A stretch of DNA of 64,000 nucleotides from Diplolepis rosae (lineage: Eukaryota > Arthropoda > Insecta > Hymenoptera > Diplolepididae), in assembly GCA_030998225.1 (NCBI GenBank), contig JAPYXD010000484.1:9936001-10000000 (forward strand). The letters are read 5' to 3'. The notes below the pieces were generated by a model. The model saw only the letters and a program-made list of their open reading frames with translations, made no database searches and was not told the origin of the DNA. The position numbers and the translations under genes are program-made. This document shows, piece by piece, positions 24,413 to 37,300 of the stretch; positions within the stretch are counted from its first letter, which is position 1, and every line of letters begins with the position of its first letter.

Positions 24413-25312
24413 TCATACAAAAGTCCCTTGTATGTGTTGGGGGTCCTGGGATCCTTGGGAAGAAGAAGATTGGATAGAAGGTCCTATGGGTTCCTGGATA
24501 GAAGGTGAGTCATACAATCCACTCATCGAGCCTCCCAATCCGGATCCAAGGTTAGGGTTCAGTCCTATTCCCATAGTAGGCATAGAGGGTAGTCCAACAT
24601 CAAGGATACCAGTATTGGAAGCACTACCCCCTTGGGTACCTTCTTCAGGGGGTGTGACTTCCAATCCTATGGAACCATTCAAAGCTATTTTGATAGGGTT
24701 GTGGTTTGTAGGATGAGAAAGAGACCCCAAGCCAATATCTTCCAGGCTACTTTTTCTCCTTGAAACTGTGGTAAGACCTTGCCTCAGAGAATTGCTTCGT
24801 CTGAGCAAGATGTCATCGACTACTCGTAAAGAATTCGAACGGCCTCTCAAGCTACCAGATACAGTGGGACTATCTGGTAAGGAAATAGAGTTAGATTTGG
24901 TGGCCCCAAGAGGTGGTGCTCTGACCAATCCGATCCCGGAGCCTCGGCGGCTTCCTGGCCCGGCACCAGGAAGCCCCGCCGACCCTACCGCCGCACTCAT
25001 TTGTTGCATCAGCTGTGCTGAACAAAAACTGATGTTACTTTTCCGACGTGAGTTGTGTCGCTCGAAGGTCTTCTGTGCTGAAAAAGGACTGGGACGAATT
25101 AAGTAGACGATGTCACCCTCTTCGAGCTTTAAGTCACAGCTGGGGTTGATGATAACGTAAGATAGGCTGTTGCGCTTCTCAGAAACGTCATCATAGTCAG
25201 CTACTGGCAGGCTCAAGGACTCCATCCTGGATCTCACGAGGTTCGCGATTTCCGCTCGCTCGATCTGCTGAGCGTGGTTATCTCTTGCCTCGTCTCCAAT
25301 ACTCACGGAGTA
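24413..25312 (-). CDS. SLO2: SLO2 last exon: end of gating-ring region and C-terminal tail
   Basis: It begins [11 protein letters not shown] after ACTAG and stops at TGA 24413-24415. The first 80 residues hold [30 protein letters not shown] and [15 protein letters not shown], which align with the vertebrate C-terminal RCK2 part. About 210 further residues form a Gly/Ser-rich tail with several RR.S or RSNSLR sites ([29 protein letters not shown]), candidate basophilic kinase targets. The tail is low-complexity and likely disordered. Confidence 0.95.
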   Translation of the reverse strand, partial: YSVSIGDEARDNHAQQIERAEIANLVRSRMESLSLPVADYDDVSEKRNSLSYVIINPSCDLKLEEGDIVYLIRPSPFSAQKTFERHNSRRKSNISFCSAQLMQQMSAAVGSAGLPGAGPGSRRGSGIGLVRAPPLGATKSNSISLPDSPTVSGSLRGRSNSLRVVDDILLRRSNSLRQGLTTVSRRKSSLEDIGLGSLSHPTNHNPIKIALNGSIGLEVTPPEEGTQGGSASNTGILDVGLPSMPTMGIGLNPNLGSGLGGSMSGLYDSPSIQEPIGPSIQSSSSQGSQDPQHIQGTFV

Positions 25313-28300
25313 CTAGTAGGACAAAATTTAGATTAGATTTCTTTCATAATTAATTATGGGATGTATCAATGTGAATCTCTTAGGAAAAGAAATATTCGTA
25401 GCGAGTATTGAAAGCATGTGAGCATTGAAATAAGTACTATCAGATCCGGTACTGTTTTTGCGACTGTTCAGAAGAAATTTTAAAGAATTTGAAATCTTTT
25501 TCTGTGGAAAAAAAGACGCTTTGGACTGCGCTGGTAAAAGACATGGGCTTGAATCCCAGTGAATTTGAAAGCGTCTTTTTTTCCACAGAAAGATTTAAAT
25601 TCTTTAAAATTTGAATTTATTTGCATTATTTGCGAGATAAGAGTTTGAAATTATCTACGAGGACACCTGTCAACAACGTATCCTATCTGATACGCGACTA
25701 GTGATCACCCGATGATGTAGGCAGTGACGAAAATTTCAAACTCAAATAATTAATTTGAAATTCAGAAGAAATATTGAAAAAAAAATAGTCAAGGAACATC
25801 AGCAAAAGTTACTAGGGAGTTCAATTAGACTGTAGGATGATAAAGAAGAAACAACTTTTAGAAAACAAACAAAAAAGGAGGAAAGAAAAAAGAAGGCAAC
25901 CTTCCAAAACCCCTTCCTTCTTTTTCTTTCTTTCGTCCTCTTTTGTCTCTACCACCCACCACCATTAACATAAATAATAATTAAATATTTTGAGTAGTTT
26001 AAATATTATTTTGTAAATGGTGGTGGGTGGTAGAGACAAAAGAGGACGAAAGAAAGAAAAAGAAGGAAGGAGTTTTAGAAGGTTGCCTTCTTTTTACTTC
26101 TCTCCTTTTTTGTTTGTTTTCCAAAAGTTTTTTCTACTTGTGATTTTGATCCAAATTTGGTTGTATTTTTTGTGTTTCGGGGATTCGATTACGTTCGAAT
26201 TCTTGAAATTTTTAATTGTGATTTTGTTTTGACGTTGGGAGGAATCCGGGTTCGTGGTGATACGAGTACGAGTTCAGATTTAAACAACTTTTTTGGCAAA
26301 AATTCTATTTATTCTTCAACATAATCTCCTTTTAGCCAGGGACACTTAGTCCAGCAATCATTCAACATTTCGTTTCCCCCTATGTAATACAATTTGTTAA
26401 CGTCTCCAAAGTAGCCATCGGTTTCTCACTTGACCTCTTTATTTGATGGAAGTCTCTGTCCCTGGAACCATCGTTGTTGATTATTTTTCCTTTTTCCAAA
26501 TAGTCAATGAACAATATCCCTAGCGGACCCAGTCCAGTGAATCATAATAGCAACAATTTAAATATTTGTAATGCCCCTTTTTTTCAAATTATTACGAGGT
26601 TAGCGAATGATCAGCGAAGGGTTCTTCTTTTCTTCTTCTCTTATTGGCTTCTTGTTCGAAGAAAAAATGGCCAGAACAAACACGTGGAGCCTTAGCGGCT
26701 CAAATTAACTTTCCAATTACGAAGAGTTTATTATAGTACTTGGCATCAGATTTCCAGATTTCATATTCCAAATTCAAATTCAGCCATCCGCGGGGCGACT
26801 CGGCCCCCTCCAATCCACTGAGCACAGCACGGTTAAGTCCAGGCTTTCAGCAGGTCCTGCTTGGCAAGATCCTCGTCCCAGGTAGGTCCAGGCAGAGCGG
26901 CTCGTCACCAACAGCGATGTAGGATCCAGCTAGAACAGACACGTACAGCCCAATGCATCAGCGAACCAGTCGGCGTCATCACATTCTCACAGCGCGACCC
27001 CAAGCAATAAGCTCCAGTCTTCCAGAAAAAACAAGGCGAAAGGAACAGAAGCCAGGTCCGCGCAGGGAGAACCGCATCCCCCACGACTACAGCACACGGT
27101 CGCAGCGCCCCAGATGTCCAGCCAGCGCTCCCACGACCCCAGGCCCGGGGTCAAACACCAAATCCTCTATGGAAATTCCCTCCGGCCTGCGATCGGGGAA
27201 GCACCCCGACAGAAACGCATAGTAGCCAGGCCTGAACTCCTCCAGTTGGGGGCAGTCGTGCAGAACGTGAAACAGGTCCCGCAAAGGAGCACCACAGGAG
27301 CACCCGACCTCCAGGTCCCACCCCATTCTCAGAAAATGGTCACCGGTACACACGTGGCCGATCCGCAGCCTCGTGACAAGACAAATTGAGCGCCGGGGCA
27401 GGCTCAGACGCGAGAACCAGGGTCTATCGGACTTATAAGTCACTCGCGAGAAATTCCGCGTGCAGGAGGCACCCCTAGTCCCGACATAAGGCCACAGCAG
27501 TCCCACCCATGCCTCGAAGTCGCGACCGATAGGGTCGAGGAGGTCACAATAGGGCAGACCATACTGGATACAGTAAGGTAAGCCTCCAGCAGCCCTCGCG
27601 ACCCCATCGGCTACCTTGTTTCCGACTATACCGACGTGTCCAGGTACCCACATGAACCTCACAAACCTGCCCAAATCCGACAAGCCCACCACAATATGGG
27701 CGATCTTAAACACTAAATAGTTCTTAACCGACACAGCCATGCAATCCCCAAGGAGGGTGAGCGACCTCATCGATTCCGACAAAATCATCACCCTACTCAT
27801 CGCCGATTGTCCGGCATAATGGACCGCCCTGAGTATGGCATAGAGCTCCGCAGACAAAACCGATGTAAATGGCTGGAGTGACAGGCCATATCTAAAATTA
27901 ACACCCACCACATAGAAGCCGCACCCCACTCGTCCACTAGCCGGGTCCACCGCCCCATCCGTGAAGATGACGTCGTATCCCGGATAATGTTGGGCCAGGA
28001 ACCCCTTACATACCCGGTCCGAATCATCCGAGCTCCTAAAGTCATGGCCGGACACAGGGTCCACCGGAATAGAAACAGCAACAGACCTCCATGGCCAATC
28101 AAAGTAACCCGGCCTCACCGACCGTGCAGTCGTACCCAAGAGTCCCCTCAAACTTCGATAGGCCATGTACTGCGCACGGTACAATAGACGAAGAGTCCCT
28201 CGGGGCGCCGACGAGAAGAGTGGGGAGCCCCATTCGAGGGTTGACCGAACCATATTTCGATAGGCCACTAAGAGCAAAGATGGGGTAACTCCCCAACTAA

Positions 28301-31300
28301 CCCTGGCAAGCACGCGAATGACACTAATCGCTCTAATCGCAAGAACCAGGTCCGACAAGTCACCCCTTGACCTGGTGAAAACGGAGAACTGGCACTTAGC
28401 GATGGAGATCTCGAATACCAACGACCTAATCCATGGAATCACCATACCAAGCGCCTCAGACAACTGGTCCCTAGCGTCCAAGATCACACGTCCCCTCACA
28501 TACAGAAGCAGGTCATTCGCATACATAGTGTATCTCACCCCAGGTGGAAGGGCCTCAATCAGTCAGCTCGTATAGATGTTATACAAAATTGGGGACAGAG
28601 CCCCTCCCTGGGGAACGCCCAGGCCACATGATCTGGCTCCAGAGCCATCCCCAGAGAAACTCAGCACCCTCCTAGATGTCATATATGAAATAAAGTTGAG
28701 TATTCGGCTCGGCAGACCCAACCGACGAAGCTGATCCGAGAGAACCACTGGCAGCACTGAGTTGAAGGCTCCCTTGATATCAACAGAAACCGCAGCTACC
28801 GACTCCCCCCTACCGAATGCCTGAGAGATATTGGTCGACACCACAGCAACCGCATCCAGAGCCGATCTGCTTTTCCTGAAGCCAAACTGGAAGTTCGGTA
28901 CCCAATTCCCGTACTCAGCCCGATGCTTCAGCCTCCGATGAACCATCCTCTCGAATAGCCTACTAATGGAATACGTAAGGGAGATCGGCCTGTGACCCTT
29001 ACCACCCGGCTTTGGCAAGAGTATAACATATGTATCCCTCCAGGATGGCGGAAATGATGAATCCCGGAACATACAGTTAAACAGGCATAACTTAAACGAA
29101 TACATTCCGTCAGAGAATTTCCTCAGAATCTCGTATGAGATTCCATCAAGACCAGGAGCAGACCTGGTGCGACAGGCCCCCAGCGCAGAATCAAACTCAT
29201 TCCGGGAGAACGGCTCATCCAGGGGATCATCCACTATCCCGACCTCCTCCAGAGGGATGTCCACCGGCGGAACATCCGCGCGAACCAGGTCATCCCTGAG
29301 CACCTTGAGCTCAGCCAAGTCCGCATCGGTCACCACATTGGTCCTCAGTGCTCCCGGCTTAGAAGCGAGTGCCCTAACCGTGCGCCAGATCCTGTTAATG
29401 CCCTGCGAGGGGTCAAGAGACTCGCAGAACGCCCTGAAAGAATTGCGCTTTTGCCTTCTCAGAAACAGCTTGACTTCGGAATCCTTCCTTTTAAATTCAA
29501 CCTTCCGTTCCGCCGTCTGTTCCTTATAATAGGCTTTGTAGAATCCTCTTCGTTCCCTAATTTTAGCATCACATTCCTCGGACCACCACAGAGGCTGGGC
29601 CCTCCTCCTCCTCGTCGTGCCCTCCCGTCTAGAGGCCCCTTGTTCGAGTAGAATCTCCAAAACCAACCGTATGAATTCATCATATACAGCAGACGGCTCA
29701 GCACTGGACCATAGAGATTCATACAACCGCGGCAGCCAGCCCTCTACCTCCTCACGGAATTTGGACCACTGTACCTCTCTAACTAACTTTTTATGTTAAC
29801 TATATATTTATTTGGCAAACAATTGATTAATTACTGCGTTACACTGTAAGCATCTGGCTTTAGTATAGTATATACAATGCTGCGCGAAGCCCAACTGTAG
29901 CCACATTGATTAGTTCGCTTGTCGACCACCAAGTCTCGCATTGCAAGTTTGAATTGCCAATAACCTTTTCAGCCGATTGTTGTGTATTTGCTCGCTTTAG
30001 AGCAATTCCATCGGGTCGTACCCACTGTTTTGCTTGTTGTTTCGATTCTGGTGTGTAGTGATGGATCCACGTTTCATCAATAGCACAGGTCTACATGGTT
30101 TTGTTATGGAGTAGCTGAGGTACATTTCCGAAGTAATTTTTGGCGTGGAAACCGAACCGGGGCTCAGAATTGCTCCATCACGTCAGGTTTTCGAGTAATC
30201 CTAACCTAAAAGTGCGAAAAACACGGTTTTTCGCTATATTTGAGCATCGATAACTTCGCAAATTTTAAGTATTTATTAAATATGAGATAACCATCAAAAA
30301 GAGCCACTTTTCAGTTTTCCATTTCACTATTTACATGTATTATTTAAATTTTTCTAACCGGAGATATCGCCGATTGAAAAAAAATTGCAGGTTTCGCAAT
30401 GACCGATATATGGCAGGAAAAAATGATAGGATCCTATCATTTTTGTAAAAAAAATTTTAAAAAACCTGACATGATGGAGCAATTCTGAGCCAGGATTCGG
30501 TTTCTACGCCAAAAATTACTTCGGAAATGACTATCGGTATTTCTATAACAATCACAACCTCATATTTTGTAGGCCTGTGTAGTTACTAATTGGCGCAAAA
30601 ATTCGTTTGGATTATGGTTAAAAAGGTGTAAACTACTCTTTGAATGACGAACTCGTTGGCTTTTTTGATCAATTGTTAGCAAACGTGGCACCCATTTTAC
30701 GGTTAGCTTTCTTATTCCCAAATCTTCATGCAAAATTTCAACCACTGATCCAATATTGATAAGTAGCCTTAGCTAACTTCCACACTTTCTCCTTTGGATT
30801 ATCTAATACGATATCATGGATTGTTTTGATGATTTCTGGAGTTGTAACATCGTTTGACCTTCCCGATCGTTCAACATCATTTGTGCTCGTACAACCTCGT
30901 TTAAATTCACCAATCCACTTCTGAACCATTTGCCTTGATGGAAAAGATTCCCCATTACATTTAACAAGCCATTGTTTCGTCTGGACGGTGTATTTTCCCA
31001 CTAGGAAACAGTGTTTGATCAGCACAAGAAATTCACGTTTTTTCATTTAATGAAAAAAGCAAAACTTGGTCGCTTCTATCGTCTTTAACTTTGAAAATGA
31101 ACAATGAAATTGGCTTAAATGTTGAGAGCTATTGTCTGAAAGATTGTATTTCATGGGAAAAATATGGAAATCTAATTTGTGGTACCATCCATGTGCCATC
31201 CTACGGACTTATTCAACTCACTAGTATTGGTCTTCTTAATGAAATTTGATCAAAGATTATACGTAAAAACGAATTTATATATATTACATATATATAGATA

Positions 31301-34300
31301 TTTTTCTGTGAAAAATTGATAAATGTCTTTTAATATATGTACATTTGTATTTAAATTATTAAATTGAGGCACCGGATTCCATAACCGACGAAGCGCGTGG
31401 CCTACACGGAAAACGAACTCGGCATTTTGCTCGCTCGCGACAGTGGCGTCACGCGCCCAGAGTGTGCGTGCGTCTAACTGCCACACTTTGGCGATCACGC
31501 GCCTATAGCTAGCGGCAAAATCTGCTAAACTGAAAGAAGCCGACGTTCGGCTTCTTTCAGTTCGGCAGATTTCCTGCCGTCGGCTTCTTTCAGTTTGGCT
31601 GATTTAATGCCGCTAGCTATAGGCGCGTGATCACCAAAGTGTGGCAGTTAGACGCACGCACACTCTGGGCGCGTGACGCCACTGTCGCGAGTGAGCAAAA
31701 TGCCGAGTTCGTTTTCCATGTAGTAGGCAAAAGAGGAGATACCGCAATGCTCGAACGTTTTTTTTTCATTTTAATAAAAAATTCGGAAAAATGATCAAAA
31801 AAACATGTCAGTACATGTTAAATGTCGTTCCGCATATATTTTTTTCCCATAAATGTTTGTGTCAGAAATCTAGTTTCAATCTTCAATCTTGGTTTTTCGC
31901 TAAAATGTTGCGAAGTTCATTAAAAAAAGGCTCTAAACTCCTGAACGCAGCAAAGTGACAGTGGTGGCGGGAGAAGTCGAGTAGGCTCACTGAGTCACTT
32001 TGCTGTGTTCACGCGTTTGGAGCCATGTTTCGGCCTTTTTTTAATGAACTTTGAACATTTTAGCGAAAAACCAAGATTGAAGTTCTGTTGTGCTTGATTT
32101 ATATTTTCAAAAGCCGTTTTCAAAATAAAAATCGGACCACCTCTGCGGCAAGCAGACATTTTACAATTAACGCATGAAATAAAGTAAAGTCACAATAGCG
32201 CGGAAACGTATTATCTTAAAGTGTCCGTTTTTTTATACATTTGAAGAGAATAAAGTCTGCTACTTTTCCACCAAACCTCAACCGAACAAGTTAAAAATTA
32301 ACTGAGATATTAATTTGCTTAACAAAAGCAAAATTTCCCGGTTTTTCCGAATTTTCTCTGCTTCTAATTGTCTAATCAGATCAAACGACGGCTCATTTTG
32401 TTCGTAATTAAATTTTCTACACCCTTTAAATTGATTTCATTAGGATTGGATAATTACCTTTAATGTTATAAACAAAAAACTATAAAAGGTGCGATTTTTT
32501 GGTCTTAAATGTTAATAAAAAATCTATAAATCATATTACGTTTTCCAAAACATGACACAATTACTCTATGACCAACCTTTCTTCTGATGGCGCAGTTCGT
32601 TTTCTGAAATAAATAATGTCCTAAAAAATTGCCTGTTGCTTGGACTATACTAAGCCAAGCGCACCGTCGGTTGTGGAATCCGAAGCCTCAAGTACATAAC
32701 AATATTGCATTGTGAAGCATACTTTTCTTTAATATCTTCAACCAGTATATTTTGTCAATAGTTCCATTTAGAACTTTTTTTTTATATTGACGAAAATGAC
32801 ATTAGCTTTGCTAATACTTATTTCAATTTTTACTTTCAATATTCACTACCAGTACTTTTTCACATAAGAGAACTGTTCAAGTGCGTGATTACTGATAAAA
32901 TATTTGATTACATATGTTTCCTTTGATTAACAGACACCAATATAATGAATTAAAATGTTTGAAAGCAACTCTGATAAAAAAGAATATTATTAATAATTTA
33001 TGTATATTTATGTACTGAATACTCGAGATAAGTGTGTATAATAAGGAATTGATGACTGCAATAGAATAAACTGCAAATTGTGTTAAACAGTGATCCAAAA
33101 TGTAAAAGAATCGAGAATTATTTCAGAAATTTTTTGGAATGATTGACATCCAAATAAAAAACAAAAAAAATTTCAACTTCTTCATGTCAGTTTAGTAACA
33201 GAAACTTCATTTTAAGTTATACCAAAAATGTTGCAAATATGTTCTACCTTGAAAGAAGAAATTAACTATCAGTGTTATTTTTGTTAGATCCTTTTTATCA
33301 AAAAAGTTAGTATTTCTGTTAGATATTTTGGTTTAATTAATAATTTTCAATTAAAATCCATGGCATACGATAAGAAATTGAAATAACATTTAGAAATGAT
33401 ACATTTCTGCAACATTCATTTTTTTCCGTGCAACTAAAGTGGAGATCAAAAAGTGAGCATGACATGTTAACAATTTTTAATTTACAATTTAATTTCCTTT
33501 TATGTCACTCAATCTTTGTAAGTGCAATGAGATAAGAGGAATTTCTATGCAGTTTATAGTATATGGCCTGTTGACAATGTTGTCATGATTCTTTGATCGT
33601 GAAATTCAAAATTCCTTAAGTTTGATCTTGATTTACTTAGTGTAGTTCACAAACTCTATTAAACTATTCAAACTGTTAAGTTTCTATATGTAACTGTTGA
33701 AACTAGTCAACTAGTTAACTACAAAACTAATTTGCAATTCTATGAGGTAATTTCGCATTTGTAGATGATTATAATAATTTATGAAAAGGTGCAGTTTATA
33801 TGATTTTTTGGTAAATAATTTATAGTAATTAGTACTTCAATTTCTGAATAAGATACATTGTGCAAACCTTGTAAGAACTTTTGCCAAAGCGGTTATTCGA
33901 CACCTGAAAGAGGACATCAAGATATACATGTAGGCATATGTAGAAGAAGAACGTGCGCAATTTCCATAGTTGAATCCAGACGAAAGTTTAACAATACATG
34001 CGGTGCATTTGGATCAGATATAGAGCAGAAATAATATCAAGTAAGGTAACATCAAACGTTTAAATAAACATCGACTCTGAACTATCATTCTGGGGTCCAT
34101 TTAGTTTTCGAGTTCATAGTACAATAAGTTTACCAAATGAATTTGGCTAGGTTATTACTATTGTAATTATATTTTAAAAATACGGAAGGACAGTAAAATC
34201 TCTCGTATTTTGGCTATCAGTAAATTTTTACTTATCAAATTAATTATTACTGAATTCGAAAACAATTTTTAAGAACAAGAGACCGCAGAGTGGTGTTGAG

Positions 34301-37300
34301 AATTAAATATTTGTATTAAACATACATCGACTTTACTCACAGGTGAAGAAGCCTTGTCACGGCTGGTGCAATTAGCTAAACAAGATGCAGCCGACGAATG
34401 GCGTATTTTGTATGTCACACCTACGCCAGTGTCACTCTCTGCGTCAGAGTCACCCTGTCAAAAGCAAGTCTACCCTTACTACCATCCATTCTTCCTTTCC
34501 ATTAACTCAACAACGATTCTTATAAGGAATCTTGTATCAGTTCTGATACTCATTAACAGAAACGGTCCCCTTCGAGATCAAATGATAATTTACCGACTAA
34601 GAGTGAATATATTATTAGGTATTCGTCTAACTATTGAACGTTTGGAGTTTAAAAGTGTATTGTTTTTGATCTACTTAATTCAGTTGCTGACTGTTATAAT
34701 CCCCTTACAAAAAAAGTATTTAAATAAAATATTGAAATAAATATTGGAATTAGTACTGGTACACTGAGAGAAATATGCTGTCGTTGGAATAACGGAAGAA
34801 ATTCTGTCGCAGTAACCGAAAATGTCAGTTGTATCAACGGAACTGTTCTGTTATTTTTCTTGACAACAGAACTGTTTCGTTGATCCAGCGAAATTACTAT
34901 CGTTAATAGTTCGGCTTAAATGACGGATTCTTGGCAATTTTTGGCGTCGAAGCAATATCCACGAGAACCCAAGGTACGTGTTAGCTATTATTATTTTCCG
35001 TAGACCCGTTTAAATTGTGTTCAACGAATAAGTAGACGATTTTTTTGTTTACAGCATTCCGAAAATTCGAGGTTATGAGCGCGTGAGGATGGATTTCGTC
35101 GCAAAGACTTTGAAATTCTTTGGATTAACAGCATACGTGACAAATTTTCTTGGTAAATTACCAATATATAAATAATTTAAATTTTTTTTATTTATAAGCC
35201 AACCCTTAGCTAATAAAAGCGCGGCGTTCTTACGTTGCACTTGCGTCGTACTTTTTTTGACATAGTATAGCCGAAAATAATAATTTCCAGCGTTTGTAAA
35301 TCATTATTCACGGAAAAAATGTGAAGTTTATATCGAATTTTGAAGCTGTGCCTTTTTAATGTAATCCTTAAATTCAAAATAAATCATAATTTTTTTTCCA
35401 GTATTCAATGAATTTTATTCCGTAGCTTCAGCAAAAAAGTCTCCGTTGCAGTAACAGAACACTTCTGTTGATATGACGAAGTTAACACTTCTGTTGATAC
35501 AACAGACATTTTTCGTTGTCCCGAAAATCAACAAAACTTATTTCGTTGTTTGAACGAAAAATTTCTCTCAGTTTAGATGAAAAAAAAATTTTTAGTTTGT
35601 GGAATTTAATAATTAGACAAACTGAAACGTTCGGATATACTAGGAAGAGACAATACAACTATTAAATTTAATTATTCGATGGGGAACTTCTCAGTCAGAA
35701 TATAAGTATGTGTATATATATGTAATAGTGTATGACACAGTTTAATACCAGCACGATGCAAGAAGGGATTCATCATAGTCATAGGGTTAATTAGAATTAT
35801 CAGATGTGCTTTTGTAGATTTTGTCAGAAGTAGGGTTTATGTCTTAAGAATATACAATGATAATGAAGAGGCATAATGCATGATTGGGGTTGATGTATAG
35901 ACATGTTGAGAGCACAACCATGCGCTACTCACTGCTATCAATAAATGTTTTCAGATCCTTATGCGAAAGAGCAGCCAGATGCAACTGAAATTTGATCACC
36001 TCTTTATTTTTCAGGGATATACTCACATGAGATATGTCTGCCAATGTGGTGTCTTGTGTTCTATAAATTCCAATTGGAATTTCGCAGGTAGTAGAACACA
36101 ATTTTTGGTAGAGTCTGCCATAGGTCCTTATCCACATGTCTTCTTTTGATATTTTCATCTGAAATCATAGATTTGATTAAATTTATTGTATTTCCGATCT
36201 AATAAAGTAGAAATTTCAAACCATATGAAACAGAATAATTCTTTGATTCAAGGAGATCTTACTGAAGTTAAAAATCCAGATCCTGGTGCCTGGTCAACTC
36301 CAAGAAGTAACCTAACGAAAGTTATCACATAGTCTTTAACGAAAGCTTGATAAAGAAGAGTGTCCAACATGGAGGCGCTGAATACACTTCCAGCAGCAAA
36401 TGGCAATCGAAACATGTAGGATATGTGCGAACCTCTTTCCTTTTCTCTCTGTGGAAAATTGGTTTATTAATTATTTCATATCTGTAACTTATTAAAAAAT
36501 ATGTATATGCTATCTTTTAGTTTCATTCTTTGATTTTAAAGCTATATATACAATATTATACAAGAATTTTCAATAACTAATGACTTTCCATCTAAACCGA
36601 TTAATTTTATGTACTATAAGGACACTGTTTTCAAGAGCTATAGAGAAAAAAATAAAAAAGACTTGCTCTGGGCCCACCGGTAAAATTCATGCACGTCATT
36701 CTTTTATCATTGATGAGCACATCGAGATCAAAGAAAAAACCTATCGGTCCAAACGTCCAGTCTTAGCCTAAAGGGTCACTAATATCCTCATGCCTTCACA
36801 TATTTCTAGGAATCTATTCTAAAGATATTATATTAAAAATATTTTATTTATCATCGTTAGTTATTTTAGTCTTAATTACACATGTTTGCATTTTTTCATC
36901 TCTTGCGTATCTTTTGAATGCGGCTAGACATTTCTGATAGCGAATCAACTCATGATATTAAAGAAATCGGAGTCAAGATCCTTAAAAACGCGTTTTAAGA
37001 TATTTTCACAAATTTATAACACATAAACCTGCAGTGCCACAGACTTGAAAAAAAAATTAAATCAAAGTTTGCACCCTGCATTTCATCACCTGCATCCATA
37101 AATTTCAAGTACACGTGTTCAAGTTGTTTCATATGGGATAACGTACAGTAATGCGCGCTACTACGCATGGCAAGTAATGTCATTTGGCGGTTTTCCAGAA
37201 ATTCTTTGAAAATAAATGAATAGTTGCATATACGTTTTGAATACGTGTTCTTGAAGTATGTGCATACGACTGATGAAGTGTAAATTGCAAGCTTTAAATT

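Noticed and set aside
24432..25106. Plus-strand frames opposite the last SLO2 exon
   Set aside because: They are antisense shadows of a GC-balanced, low-complexity coding exon.
25520..25565. tRNA gene
   Set aside because: There is a B-box-like segment only; acceptor, D and anticodon arms cannot be formed.
27114..29799. Plus-strand frames across the LINE
   Set aside because: They are antisense shadows of the RT-RNase H frame, with no family match.
34354..34740. Plus-strand frame of 128 codons
   Set aside because: It overlaps a minus-strand SLO2 exon with better splice sites and phase; the second half is AT-rich intron.
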